Source: Pseudisothecium myosuroides (Eukaryota; Streptophyta; Bryopsida; Hypnales; Lembophyllaceae). Taken from it: 64,000 nt of DNA. The stretch covers positions 18,687,452 to 18,751,451 of the forward strand of contig OX637294.1 of the NCBI GenBank assembly GCA_951799445.1. Reading direction: 5' to 3'. The translations under genes were made by a program, and so were the position numbers. Of this stretch, positions 24,148 through 36,762 are shown piece by piece (the first letter of the stretch is position 1; each line of letters begins with the position of its first letter). The notes under the pieces were generated by a model that made no database searches, was not told the origin of the DNA, and saw nothing but the letters and a program-made list of their open reading frames with translations.

Positions 24148-25541
24148 GGGAAAGATTAGTGTCACCTAAAAACTTATAGTCGTTGCAAAATTTCATCTTG
24201 TGAATTTTTTTATAATAAAATAATATTTTAATCTACACAAATTCAATTATTTTACAACTATTGTGATTTTGGTAAATTTTTGTTATATGCACTAATAAGA
24301 CAAATCAATATTAATAGTCAAAATGTCAAAGTCCACAACTTAGGCACTTTGGGAGGCCTTTGAAATGTCTCAAGAAAAAATTAACATATGTGTGTCTTAG
24401 GGCCAATTTACATTGCATCCAAAGTCCCTCTTAATTCTCAAAAACTAATTGGTGGAAAGATAAAAATTGGAACTTGGGGCTTTACACTATGTTTCAAGTT
24501 CCACATGACTCCCAAAGACGCCTACATGGCATCACTTGGGGGGACTTTTGGTGCCAAGGAAGTGGGACTTGGATGTCAAATTGGGTCTAGCCAAATTAAA
24601 AATCCAACTTTAATTAGTCTCTAAGTTCCAACATTTATTTTGAATATAAAATGAAGAAAAAAATATTTTATAAGGCTTCCTTATGAGCTAATTCTTTTTT
24701 CAAATCTATCCAATACAAACTTGATGCTAACATTGCCCTCTAAATGAATTTTTTCATTTTTTTCATTTTTTTGAGCACTAAATTGCTATACTGAATATTA
24801 TTTGAGAGAAAATTTAAAACTTAGAGTTAAGACATTGGACTTCACACTATGAATCCTAAATCTCACATTTATTATTTTTTATTGAGCTTTTACAACCCAA
24901 GAAAGTTGAAATTTGTTTTTTTATCACTCAAAGATTTGGGGTGCAAAAAAACATATTGCAAAAGCCACCTGGTGACCTTGTGGTCTTTTAGGGGTTAATT
25001 AGAACTTCAAAAATTAAGACTTGGAACGCAATATAAAGAGCCCCTTAAGTTTAGAGCTGTGTAGAAAATAAAGAATGTCTCAAAGTTGTATAATGCAAGA
25101 CCAGGAGATGGAGTTTGAGAAAAAAATATAGGACTGAAAACTCATTGGAGTACCAAAATTGGGGCCTAATAGAGTTTGGTGATGTTTTATTTTGTACTAG
25201 TTATTCTTAATTAAACCTTCCTTTGGCACCATTGTTACAACTGGAGACAACCTTTACAATTAACTCTATTTGGTTTATGAATTCCACTTAGTTTCTAAGT
25301 GGTTTACCATCCATATCTAAAAAAATTCATACACTTCAAGATTGGAAGTTCATGCCATAAGCATATTTTTTTATCGGGTGTTCTAATTTTTCTTATTATC
25401 AAGAGGGAAAAACTAGCATCATCTAGAAAATTAGTGCCACAACCAAAGTTTTACTCTAGTAGAAATTAAAACAATACAATAATATTTCAAGCTGCACTGA
25501 TTCAAAGTAGCGTGTCTTTGGTAAATGAGTATCACACGCAC

Positions 25542-25858
25542 TAAGGTAGGAGGCTGTAAAACCGAGCGGGCATTAAAATGGATCATGACTCAGAGGTACA
25601 TTTTGCGTTCTTCAATGTACCACCTATGCACATTTCAGGAGGTGGTCCATTTTGATGACCACAAATGACCACTTTTTTCCAACTTCAAAAATTTGTAACT
25701 AATTGCACAAAGGTCCAAAAAATATGAAACAACTTGGATTAGATTTCAATTCCACTTGTCTTTCAAGGAAAATTTACTGAAAAATATTTCAAGATGTTTT
25801 ACCTCCCCAAAATTCAGTTTCAGCGCTTAGATGCTCCATTTATGGACCTCCTACCTTA
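25542..25858. mobile_element. 317-bp element, TAAGGTAGGAGG ends (copy 1)
   Basis: TAAGGTAGGAGGC at the left and GGACCTCCTACCTTA at the right form inverted ends. A second member is at 58,780-59,085 and keeps the ends better. The interior contains weakly inverted halves and no gene. Confidence 0.65.
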
Positions 25859-26039
25859 ATAGGACACAAATCAGTGTAGATATCATTATCATCATTGTGC
25901 AACACCAACATTTGCGCAATAGTAAATACAAGAAACTAAGAGTCTCGGCACCCGAGTGACCATGCAATTTCTTCTTCAATCTGAATACCTACCAAGCTAA
26001 TCCTATCATAAGCTTACCATCGCGTTTAGTTCGAGATTC

Positions 26040-26192
26040 CTACTTGCAAGGCCAACAAGTTTTGTGACAGCCTTGCTCTACCAAAGAATCGAAATGATCT
26101 ACGGTTCTACCTCCCCGAAATTCAATGGGGGTTACACCAAGTTTTAGAGCTTCAATTGAGGCCTCAATGGCATTGTCCAGACTGAGGTTTAA
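26040..26192 (-). other. Unrecognised coding-like stretch (50 codons)
   Basis: On the minus strand an open run of 50 codons ends at a stop at 26,040-26,042. Its residues look protein-like (for example LDNAIEASIEALKLG, then TPIEFRGG). The open frame is preceded by an in-frame stop at 26,193 and by a second coding-like piece in another frame at about 26,215-26,275, beginning after a TTTGCAG splice-like site. I do not recognise the family. It may be an exon remnant of a dead gene, or chance. Confidence 0.25.
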
Positions 26193-26721
26193 CTACAGAT
26201 GAGCAGCATCCGAGTCATTACACGGTGGTCACTCAGAGGCACCACGATCTCAAGCCGCGGCACCTGCAAAGGTTGAATGTGAAAATTCATTTTCTGATGT
26301 CGATCTCCATCGGATTGATGCTAATGAATGATTTGGTTCTAAATACACTCACTTGAAGAGTGAATATATAGTAATGTAGCAACGGTCTACATTCCTACTT
26401 AGGTGCTGCTATGTGAGAGTTCGGCTTCAATTTGCACCCAAAGTTATCTTTGTACTGAGCTATCAACACAAGGGAGTTATTACCATGGAGGAAATGAAAC
26501 GGAGTTTACCACCTAATTTGAACCATTACCACCTGTTGATTAAGTGTTAAACTCCGAATTTTCTTTCCCAAACTCTAATGAATCCCTTGTGCTTGTGAAT
26601 GACCTCCCAAATGAATGAAACCACACTGTTACGTATTCATTTGGTTAAAATGCTTAAAATGACGCTTATTTAAGAGTATCCTCTGCCATTCTATGGTCTG
26701 TTGAAGTCAGGAAGAGCTGAA

Positions 26722-27533
26722 TTAATAAATCAGCCAGGCTAGCCCACCTGACAGAGCGACCACATCAGTCTGGTCTCGTCCACCGTTGGCAGAATTTGCC
26801 AGCATGGCATCAACTTTCATGGTGGAGAGAGGAGCAGTTGCAGTTGCAGTTGCGATGGCTGCATAAGAATCCCACTCATCTCTCCGGCCCAAGTCTATTG
26901 GAAAAATGGATCCTCCTGCCTGCGAAACAATATCAATTCAAATCAATGATCCTTCTCACCAATCATAAAAGATTCTCTGAGTACTTAAAAACGCACACTT
27001 CAAAACATAATTACACCCTTAGCTAGGCTTGAGGTGTGATTGATAGAAGATGATGGAACACACAAGACGGTTCTCCGTTCATTCTTCACCATGAGCCTCC
27101 ACCACCTACTGAAAATCTGACATGGTGTATATTATGCACATGTCGGAAGGGTCAGAGTACTCCTACTTGTGAATGTTATGGTTTCCTGCAGCCTGTCTGG
27201 AACCTCAGATCTATCAACTCGTCTTTAGATTTTTAATTATCTAGAGCTTCGTACATTTCCATGTCACAATTTTCATTTTCATTCTGAAACATGCAAAAGT
27301 AACTCATAGAACTGAACTGAAATGTGCACACAAAAGCAGGCCAGAATGCTTGTTACCATTCTGACAAGAAATTGGCATGAGGGGTCGTAGAAGCCGAACT
27401 CTAAAGCTGGTGATCCTGCGGCTTGCTTCAGCAAGCGCCTGAACGGATTCCCGACGCAGACACAACTTGGATGCACTCCAGATTCCAGACAGAGCATCAC
27501 CACTAGCGACTGCAACAACTTCTTCGACGCCAT
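26722..27533 (-). pseudogene. Truncated class III peroxidase gene lacking its catalytic exon
   Basis: Two open pieces join in phase. Exon 1 (27,533-27,357) has an ATG, a hydrophobic signal-like start and the mature-end signature GFYDPSC, as in secreted plant peroxidases. It ends at a GT donor. Exon 2 (26,919-26,722) follows TTTCGCAG and carries LGRRD near its start and DVVALSGG near its end, both hallmark blocks of the family. Between them the part holding the distal haem region (the RLHFHDCF block) is missing; I find nothing like it in the 437-bp intron. After ALSGG the proximal-histidine HTIG block is replaced by LAWLIY and a stop. The 124-residue product is far shorter than the usual 310-350 and lacks both haem-pocket histidines, so it cannot be a peroxidase. 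It could still be transcribed. Confidence 0.7.
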
Positions 27534-29528
27534 TGGAAATCCAAATTCTTACCAACTAAGTACTGATCGAAGAGATGATCAATAATACTCTCCGAGATCC
27601 TCAACCAGACTGATCAATGATCGATCAGTTAGTGGACCCTGAGATCGATTTTAGGCCTAGTTTTATGCATGATTGATTGATCGGCGTTTTTCTGTGCACG
27701 AATTTTAGCCACTTTGCGACAGAGACAACACAAAATTAACACACTGGCTATGTTTTGTGAAGGAAATTAGAGTCTTTATTTACAAAATAGCCAGATTACT
27801 GCTCAATTTTAAAACCAATTGCCAAATCTTACTGAGGGGTCACCCAAACATCACATAAGTATTAAAGAAATAGCTGGTTTCTTCGCCAAAATGGAACAAA
27901 ATAAGTCACTTGCGATCGAGTCGGTGCAAGTAGGAGCTCGAATTGGGCGTCATTCGCCATAGCTTGTACGTGTGGGCCGGTAAATTTAGCAAAGAATGTG
28001 CTGTGCTTCTTTTGATTTAGGCGGTGATAAAATAGGTTGACGGAGGAGTATTTTCGGCGGTACGCGTGCTTGTGAGAATGTGAATTTCTGTTACAACGAC
28101 CGTGAAACGCACAGTTTCAGTGTAGTTGTGTCCAGTGAGATTCTGAAATTAAAATACCGACCGGATATGAGGAGAATGTTCTAATTACAGATACCACGAC
28201 TTTCTGTGAATGATTCGCCATGCTTTTCCAAAATAAAATGAAGTGCATGAATGTATTTGCACGCTCTTTCTTGTTACAGTAAATTATGGAAAACAAAAGG
28301 ATGCATGGATACAAACTTGCTTAAGTAGAATCATCCTTGTCTGGGAAGTTAACCTCTAAGAGAGCCAGCATCCACTACCCTCCTTGAAGTTTAGATGTAG
28401 ACATAAATTAAGTATTTTTTGGAATGTTTGAATATTTGGAATATTGCAAGTGAAATGTCCAAAATGTTGCAGAATTTTTTCATCTATATCACCTGAATTT
28501 TTGAATATTTTTGAAAACCTACATCTCTCCTTAAACCCCACAAGACATGTATATATCCCAAAATAAAAAAACCTAGAAGTTGCCAATCACAAAAAAATTT
28601 GGATGCCAAAATGCCAAAACTCTAACACTAATAGTTCCAATTGCCAAATTCCTTTGTGCATGAAAAAGAAAGTATTTTGGCACTGAGGTGTCAAATCAGA
28701 TCTTCATGTACGATATTAGTGGATTATGAATGTTTTCAAGAGCTTACTGTTGGAGCTACTGAAAATGGATGAAGTACATCCAAGTGTGTTGAAAATGCAT
28801 TTTTTGTGTATTTTTTAACAATGCAACTAGTGTGGTCTCTAATGCCCTTCGTGATTATTGTGCAAGGTTTAGAATGAGTTCTTGTAGGGATAAGAAGAAA
28901 AAGAAAACTTACAAAATAAAGATTTGATGTCCCAATTTTGCTCGTATCATTATTTATTTTACTAAAACCACTCAAAATCTACATTTGCCTCACCTCAAAC
29001 TCTCAGGAGTTAATGAACATCGTCATTGCTAACACAAAATGTACACTTTTCATTAAAGGAAGTCCCCCCTAAGGACAAGTAGAAATATTAACCTTGAAAT
29101 GTTGCTAAGCATGTTTGGAACCCTTTGAATGATTTGAAGTAGAGTTAAGGTATGGGAAAAATTGACAGTTTCTCACCTAATTTTTTGTGGAAGAGTTGCT
29201 TTCAAGAATACATTTTAATAAACAGTATTTTATATTCCTTAACCACAATATTGTTGACTTTTCAAGAGATAAAAGATGCTTAATCCACATATCACCCTTG
29301 TATTATATTTAAGTCACTTCTTGCTCTCTTTTTTAATGTAAATTTTAGCCATAAAAATGATATTATTTGAATTTAATTCCAATTAATGAAATGAATTTTA
29401 TCAAGTTTAGTTTCTACTCCAATTTTAAAAAATTAAAAAATTAATAGTAGTTTCAAATTTAAAAATTTAAAAATAATTCACTATAGTTTCAAATTTTCAC
29501 CAAAAAATTTAAATTTTTTATGATTCAT
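27534..29528. other. Spacer, no gene recognised
   Basis: Upstream side of the peroxidase remnant. A small palindrome-rich patch near 27,600 (GATCAATGATCGATCAG) and otherwise ordinary A+T-rich sequence. No protein family likeness was seen in any frame. Confidence 0.5.
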
Positions 29529-29714
29529 CACTAGAAGAAAAACGTGTTGGCCCTCGCAGTTTTGCGTGGGCTGTTTTCTGTTGAAAACCGCGTTTACAAC
29601 GCAGAAAAATGTGTTTAAACGCGTTTTAACACATTTTTCTGCGTTGTAAACGTGGTTTTCAACAGAAAACAGCCCACGCAAAACTGCGAGGGCCAACACG
29701 TTTTTCTTCTAGTG
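29529..29714. mobile_element. 186-bp CACTA-type palindromic MITE
   Basis: Starts CACTAGAAGAAAAACGTG and ends with the complement. Almost the whole element is one palindrome, with arms of about 90 bp, and it is flanked by a 3-bp duplication CAT (29,526-29,528; 29,715-29,717). CACTA ends and a 3-bp target duplication identify the superfamily. It is conspicuously G+C-rich compared with its surroundings and very little diverged between arms, so it is probably a recent insertion or kept identical by gene conversion. Confidence 0.9.
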
Positions 29715-29732
29715 CATAGACAACTTGCAATT

Positions 29733-29736
<4 letters not shown>

Positions 29737-29763
<27 letters not shown>
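29737..29763. repeat. (AT)n microsatellite
   Basis: About thirteen AT units. Bases 29,764-31,753 beyond it show no gene or clear element. Confidence 0.9.
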
Positions 29764-29770
<7 letters not shown>

Positions 29771-31753
29771 TTTATATGTAGTTGCAAAATGGCAACAAAC
29801 ATAATGAAAGATTGAAAGGTATGAATCCGTAGTCATAGGCGTGTCCTTTTAAGGATAGTTTTGTACCTAATAATAATAAAACGTCAACCTAGTTACCAAG
29901 ACCTTAGAAGGATGCAACCCTATCACCAAGTTAGTTAGGCAAAGATTATTACATCCTAACTTGTGTAAATATGTGCATTCTATCTTTCTACAATTTTTTG
30001 GAAGCCATTCATCATACACGTTTTGTCTTTTGCAACATTTGGAGGATAAATTGGCCAAATTCCTCATTTCCAAAGAAAGTACTCAAACATAAATCTATAC
30101 CAATCCTAATATTTTTATTTTTAGAGCTAAAGTAAATTGATGTTTTAAATTCCCATCTAAATTCGGTATCCAAAATTGCACCAATTGAACAAAGGTAATG
30201 ATGTGATTGGACTTAATTATGAGCACCTTAAATCATCTATATAGCATTTCAATGTCTTTTTTGTAGCCACATCATGAAAAATTTGTTCAACCATATTAGC
30301 AAATAGTAGTGAAAGATTGCAAGTAGAACTAAATTTCTAAATTTTTGTTATCCAAAAATATAAACATTATAAATTTTCAAAAGCAACACACTATAGGCTT
30401 GTAGGCTCGTACAATGAGTTATAGACTCATTAGGAAATGACACAGTTGGAACCTTGAAGCAACATAGAGTGATGCATGAATATCCACTTTGATAAATTAC
30501 TCAAGTTTTAAATAGGAAACTTACTAGCGTTGGCCTCCTACTCTACTTCAATAAAAACTTTAATGCATTTAGAGTCCCATCTATTTAGAAAATTTCAAAA
30601 TGTCTAAATATAAAAATGAAGTATTTATAAATGTTGACTTCACTCTTGCTAGAATTTGTATGTAATTTTCAAATCAATATTCAAAGTTGTAATGCTATAT
30701 AGAGAAGTTGGTATAGAAGTATGAACCAAACTATTAAACTAGAAAAACATGTCTTGGAATTTGTATGAAACAAAACAAAACTATTTCTACCAAAAAAGCA
30801 ACCACTTGGTGTCCCATGTTTTGTCATATTTCCATATGGATATGATATATTGATACAATAAATAGACATGGATACAGATATATTGGTATGTGATTTTGTA
30901 CACAAATACTAGTGCAATAACAAATGTTATCCGATAGGTTTTGTAGCTCTAAACATGCTCATCTGTCTTCATGTATCTAATTTTCCAAATAAATTTTGAA
31001 AAAAAGCGGTATTAGACATGGGACATGGAACATAATGCACATATGATACTATCACCTCCAAATAGCCTACAAACTATCTATGAACATGCACTACAAATCT
31101 ATTTAATATCCATCATTATAGTAGAAACGCGTGCCAAAAGATTGAAACATTGACACTAATGTTTAAGACCTAGTATGTTTAAGTATGTAGACTTAAGTGC
31201 TAGAAAGGTACATTATTTCTAATATGAGCAACATGAGTCTATTGTTGAGTCAATTTCACAGCATCTCTAATATCTCTAGTAAGAGTTCAATCATTTTGGC
31301 TAAAACCTTTTGACTATGCCCTTTCAAGCTTGAAACTACAAATTTTTCATTGGCATGCATTTCATCTATATTGTATATAACCTGTAGAAAAACTATTTGC
31401 ATTGAATTGACATTATTACGTCTCAAAAAATACAAATGTCATCAAATATTGTTTCTCTCAACACAATTTTCTACTTGTGAAAGTAATTATAAACTGTCAC
31501 CCTTCAATGTTGCTAATTGCTTTGGATCAGCTAGCTTGGACTGTAGTGTCTTACTCCCTCACTTATTTCCTTCCAATGCATTGAGAATTGCCATTGAATC
31601 AATATCTTCAGCACTCAAATGTAAGATTTAGATTCACATTTAAACAAACAATAGGAATAAAATTCGTAATAACCAATTAGTAGAAACCTTACAAGCGTTG
31701 GGGCTCCGTTGCTTGTACCATTAACCTATTGTCTTAGCATTTTAAACTCCTTA

Positions 31754-32270
31754 GAGCATCTGCAATTGCATGCTTTGTAAATATTAAGCTTTGTAACAAT
31801 AAATGCAGGGGCAAAATCGAGGCCTACACAATGAAGGGTTCTTTTTTGGCAGGGGCGCTCCAATGCACAACCAGTTTACGGCATATTCTCTAGTAGTATC
31901 ATCTGTGAGTGAAGATGAACAAGGTCCTTGGGTACTACGTGGGCTATGAGCAACCTCCAATTCTAAGCATCTCTTTTATTCTCGGTTCCAACTAGACTTT
32001 TGCAACTAGGCTTTTTTACAAACAATTTGTAAAATACGATTAGAAGCAAATCCATCATTATGATGATCTAAGAATCTCAATTGACAAGACGCTTCGAAGG
32101 TTAGGCAAAAAGACCAAAAATGCCGGTCCCACGCGGTCGCATATCGAGGCTATGGAACTACAGCCCCCATAATGGTTTCATTGGAGTGCATTTTTAATTA
32201 CAAATCACTTTCCAAATGGTACAGTGCCATCACTGTCACCGTCTTTGTTGCCAGAGCATTGTAGATGCTC
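31754..32270. mobile_element. 517-bp element with GAGCATCT ends
   Basis: GAGCATCTGCAATTGCATGC at the left is mirrored by a right end whose complement reads GAGCATCTACAATGC. GAGCATCT ends are widespread among plant non-autonomous elements. The interior is non-coding, with a G+C-richer patch near 32,120-32,150. Confidence 0.55.
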
Positions 32271-32779
32271 TCACAAGGATTTTTGGAGAGAACTAAAGTC
32301 AAGTCAAATCAAGAAATTACATAAGCTAATTTATGATTTTATATTAATATAATAATCATATGAAGAACTATTAATACATATTGAATGTGAATACAAACCT
32401 CCCTTTTGGGAACTCTAATTTATTTCTTTTGAATTGTTTTTGAGAGGCACTGGCAATATTTATCTTCAATTGGATCTCTATCATTGTGAAAGTCTCGCGG
32501 GTGAAACAACTCCATGTGGTCATCTTTGTCATCAACACCATCAGTAGCTACAAGTACATGTGTCAGTGTGTCACAATTTGTTAGATAATGAAGTGTAAAG
32601 TGTACTTCACTGGGTTGCAACTGTTCAGGCAATTCCTCAAGATAAGTTCCAAGACATTAGAAATGTAAAGAAAAATTCCGTTATATTCATAGAAACTAAT
32701 GAATTGAGCAAATAATTACCTTGTACCTACACTACAAGCAATTATAATTTAGAATTCAAGTTTGAAGGGAAGCTATGTA

Positions 32780-32872
32780 TATGTATATGTATATATAAAT
32801 ATATATAAATAAATAAATATATAGATATAGATATAGATATAGATATCTACATCTACATCTATACATACATTT
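32780..32872. repeat. Compound TATA/GATA/ATCT simple repeat
   Basis: Runs of TATGTA, TATAAA, GATATA and CATCTA in succession. Simple-sequence DNA without a gene. Confidence 0.85.
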
Positions 32873-33116
32873 TGGGTGGTAGGAAGCATCATTTTTTTTG
32901 GCACTGTAGATCAATAGTGAAGCCCTTTGTGCCCTCCCACAAAAGGTATATATTTGGAGGGAGCAAGGTGCAATGGTTCATAGGGCTGACAAATCTGGTG
33001 ACAAATCGCCAGAAAAAAACACCCTGGTAGGAAGTAAAACAATCTATGTAGGATATGTAAATTAGAATGAACAAAAGCTCAATCGCTCATAATAAAGTCA
33101 AAAGCAGAAATTGTAT

Positions 33117-33817
33117 TTAAAGTAGTCAGAAGTTTAGACCTCATTTAGGCATAGTAAAATAACTTTTCACAAAACAATTGGAACTCAAAAAAGTTGGGAA
33201 ATCAAATTAACTTTCATCTTTAGAAATTTGTTTGAGATTTAGAGCCTCCCATTAGAGAAAAAATCAGCCCTCCGGAGGACCCTGAAATTTACTTTTTTTT
33301 TGCCAAAAAAATAAATTTTCCCCTATTTCCGCTCGGCAGAAACTGCAGCAGAACTGGCGCAGGAACCGAAAATTACTAGTAAAAAAAAACAATTTTTTTT
33401 TTTTTTTGGTCTTAAAAAAAATTAAAAAAAAATTAAAAAAAAAAAAAAAAAATCGCGATTTCGGCGAGCAGTCTGCTCATCGCAGGACAGTACTGGAGTG
33501 ACAGGCCAAGCTTTTCAATAGCTTGGCATGTCACTCTGGAGCAGCCCTCCGGAGGGCTCATTTTTTCTCTAATGAATAAGAAGGTTATGGACAAATTTTG
33601 GAGAGGGGTTGGAAGGGACATTTCCTTTGACATTTTCAAACATCCTTTCTAAATTTTGTCCATAACTTTTGATTGGAGGCTTGAAATCTCAAACAAATTT
33701 CTGGAGATGAAATTTAGTTTGATTTAGCAACTTTTTTTATTTTAATTTTTTTTGGAAAAAGTTACGGAGTATTATACTATGCCTAAATGAGGTATGAAAT
33801 TCTACTTTGAACACAAT
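33117..33817. mobile_element. Nested inverted-repeat elements
   Basis: The outer arms (about 33,117-33,250 and 33,665-33,817) are inverted: 'cctcatttaggcatagta' and 'aaatttgtttgagattt' occur in the left arm, with complements in the right. Inside lies an apparent second element, 33,251-33,573, with ends ATTAGAGAAAAAAT(C/G)AGCCC and complement. The window's last part (63,549 onward) begins with the same ATTAGAGAAAAAA motif, so the inner element is a repeated family. No protein is encoded. Confidence 0.6.
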
Positions 33818-34055
33818 TCTTGCGTTTTGACAATGAGTGGTCAAACTTTCATCTTCAAATTATCCCATATCCTTTGAGGACTCGTGATGGATAATAGATT
33901 TCAATATAAAAATGAGGTCTCCACCCTTTGCTCCTACAAATGTCAATGATGTAATTCCTTCATTCCATCATCAAAATATGTTTATGTAGGTGGATGGTTA
34001 ATGATTTGTGTGTCAATTTTGTGAATGAGGACCCCAGAGAAGAAAAGGTAGCCTC

Positions 34056-34345
34056 TCTAAAGGGGAGGATGTTAAATTGTACCATCGAATGTGGGCCTTG
34101 CGGGCCAAATTTACCCCGAGAGAAACGCAAGAATTTTTATTTGCCACATTTTATTTTTTTTCAAATTCTGAATTCATATTTGCAATTAAAGACCCCAAAT
34201 TAGGTAAGAGCGGTCTACAACAAACCCTAGGCACAACACAAAATAGGAGACTTTTTTTTACATTTACCCTGGAGAGCACAGAATTCATCCCGCAGGACCC
34301 ACATTCGATGGCACGATTTAACGTCCTGCCTCTGAATGTTATGAG
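34056..34345 (+). repeat. Gene-flanking repeat, copy A (5' of the RsfS gene)
   Basis: Shares ordered blocks with copies at 44,745-45,010 and 48,850-49,140: 'GGAGGATG.TAAAT', 'TTTATTTGCCAC', 'GAATTCATATTTG', 'GCACAACACAAAATAGG' and a final TTTACCC. With the second copy it also shares an outer block 'ATTTA(A/G)CGTC(C/T)TGCCT'. It ends about 270 bp before the RsfS start codon and runs in the gene's direction. See findings. Confidence 0.8.
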
Positions 34346-34387
34346 AGAACCAGTCTTTGATTCAGGGCACGACGGACGTTCCAGCAG

Positions 34388-34420
34388 CCTTGGCCCTAAC
34401 CCTAATCTTAAACCCAAAAC
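34388..34420 (+). promoter_or_regulatory. Telo-box-like ACCCTAA motifs upstream of the RsfS gene
   Basis: CCCTAACCCTAATC at about 34,393 contains two overlapping ACCCTAA units, about 225 bp before the start codon. Telo boxes (AAACCCTA) are common upstream of plant genes for translation and ribosome factors, which fits this gene. Function here is inferred. Confidence 0.4.
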
Positions 34421-34618
34421 CCCTGCTGCTGTTTCCATCCAGTTTTCGCGCACGAATTCGAAAACTCTTGTGAACCCCGCCCGTCGATCGCACTTCCAAT
34501 GCAGTTCTCCATCACCATCATCTCTTCCTGTCCCTTTATCAATGCTTAGTGAGTAGGTGTTGCACTAGTTTCACTACCAGCTCTGTTGTTGCAGCTAGCT
34601 ACACGGCGGTCATCCCTC

Positions 34619-36450
34619 ATGCCGCGCCCGGGCTTGTCTCGTCTTCGGCCACTTCGCCAATTGCTCTTGCCTTCGACCGTTTCTTCTCATTCTCAAGCTG
34701 TCGCGGCCTCCTCTTCACTCCCCAACTCGAATTTATCTGCGTTGGCAGTTCCACAGGAAGCTCGGGTGCAGCATTTCATTCCGGGGTCTGCAAATGGCTC
34801 CTCTTTTTCTGCACTTTTAAACCCCTGCAGGACTTTTAGTGTAGCTCGTATGGAGCTGGAGAGAATGGCGACGGTAGTTGCCGATGGAGAAGAGGAGGTC
34901 GAATCGGACGAGGCACAGGAAGTAGCTGTTGATTTCAGGTCCCGTGTCGTGGAGGAAGCGAACATACAGTGTGATTCATCAGAAGAAGAGTTGTTTTCTT
35001 GTGTAAGGACTTCCGTTTGTTGAATTCAGTTGATTCTTGGCAAGTGGATTATTTTAGGGTTACAGAGCCGTACTTGGAAAGTCTTTAATCTAATCATCAG
35101 GATATAATTGTGTCAAAATTACACCTTGTCGATCAATCTGCCGTGGTGACATTGCAGCCAGAGCAAATTTTAGAACTACCATACGGGTTTAGTTCAATAT
35201 TAAAATTCATGTAGACAAAGTGTCCTTGCAAATTTGGTGAGAGTTTTCGCTTTAAGATGGAGCTACGAGGATTTTGGGTTTTCGCCCTAACGACCAAGGC
35301 GCCCAAATTGAGCCTCATGTTTTTGTAAGCAGTTTTGAGTATGTCATAGAGAGACTTTCTTTTCTTCAATTTTCTTTCTTTTAGACCAACAAGTGCTATG
35401 CTCTTCACTGATTCTGGTGCTGAAAGACTTGGCCTCATCTTGATTATGCATTTCACGTTATGATCAATCCAATTGTTCATTTTATAACCACGGATCCTTG
35501 GTCCTCTAGGGTAAAGGTTTTTGAATTTGATAATTAGTGTGCGCAGACACATTGTACTCTGGACGTGAGGATTACGATGTCTGAAATCTCATTGCGTGAC
35601 TTGAATGTTCTAGCTGAGAATCTTATTGTTCTCCAATCACTCTTATGCTTCTGTCTAAGCTTCGCAGTATGTGTACAGGAAGGTGTCGACGAAGGTTTTT
35701 TGGAAGATGGCGAGCCACATGCAGATCCCGAGGGTCGAAGTTATCTTCACGTGTTAAGCGTAGAAGAAGTGGAGATGGTGCTTGAGAAAACCAGGGCTGA
35801 TGATGTCCAAGTTATATCAGTGCGTAACCTTTGCGAGTGGGCTGATCATTTGGTAATTGCCTCTGGACATTCAGGCAGGCATTTGAGAGGAATTGCCGAC
35901 GCCATCTGTTTTGAAGTAAGCTCACTAATCCTGACCTGATTGCACTGTACAAATACGTTGCATTCAGAAGTTTATATCCACTTTCATTAATGCAGATTAT
36001 TCCCCTGCAGTGAACTCAGTGTGCCACTGTCTTCATACTGTGACCTTGCTTATGTGTACTTTTAATTTCTGCAGGTGAAAAGACGCTCAATGAACGTGGG
36101 TGACAATGTATATCCAACTGTTGAGGGACGAGAGAGTGAGGAATGGATGGTTGTTGACTGTGGTAAGATACTCGATTACCGTTCCTATGGTCTTCATTAG
36201 TCCTCCTGTTTTGTTTTATTTCAACACGTTGTACTTGTAGAACTCAACCGTAGTTTTCTCCTGAAGCAACTCTAAAATTTTATAATTGTCTCATGGCAAT
36301 TATGTTCCCCTTTTGATCAATATGCGAACCTTGGTGATTGCAGGTAGCATAGTAGTGCACGTGTTTAGGGATGATATTAGAGGTGAATACAATCTGGAGG
36401 AGATGTGGCGGAAACGGAGACCTACAAACATTAAGGATATTGGGCTTTAG
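34619..36450 (+). CDS. RsfS/Iojap-like ribosome silencing factor, organellar
   Basis: Four exons: 34,619-35,002, 35,679-35,915, 36,075-36,162 and 36,344-36,450 (stop TAG). All have GT-AG borders, and phases are 0, 0 and 1. I start at the first in-frame ATG; the frame is open further upstream only with TTG codons. The 271-residue product begins with an arginine- and serine-rich targeting leader, then an acidic linker (residues about 85-125). The RsfS domain spans about 155-265 with ADDVQVISV, ADHLVIASG, RHLRGIADAI, EEWMVVDCG, VVHVF and EYNLEEMW. RsfS proteins bind ribosomal protein uL14 on the large subunit, blocking subunit joining or assisting assembly. The domain is closer in my memory to Arabidopsis At1g67620 (mitochondrial Iojap-related) than to chloroplast Iojap. 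Mitochondrial or plastid targeting is undecided. Confidence 0.9.
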
Positions 36451-36762
36451 CAGCAGCCTGTGGAGTGTGCCGGAGGTAATTTATATTGGTCCTTGACTTT
36501 TTGAAGCTCTGCATTGCAAATTTACCATTTGATTCTACTCTCTTATTGTTTGCGCACTGTAACTTGTAAGCAACTGCTGAGTAGAAGGTCATATTTTGTT
36601 GTGCCATCTGATACTGCTAATCGATGACTGATGAAATTTTGAAGAGCTGAAATAGGGAGATAGGGACCCATGTATCCATGCTGCCTAAAAGTTATAACTT
36701 TTACTTCTGATGACTAATAAATGCCCAATATTTTTTACAGAGTTTTTAGAATGTAAAATTAT

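Noticed and set aside
29737..29763. Possible CRISPR-like or satellite array among the AT runs
   Set aside because: Simple dinucleotide repeats without spacers; ordinary microsatellites.
34077..34556. 159-codon plus-strand frame before the RsfS gene
   Set aside because: It overlaps the gene-flanking repeat, starts without ATG, and shows no domain; the RsfS exon uses another frame.
35133..35552. 139-codon ATG frame on the minus strand inside intron 1 of the RsfS gene, with a CSGC motif near its end
   Set aside because: No family likeness. A frame this long is expected about once by chance in a window of this size and base composition, and it lies antisense within a well-supported intron.
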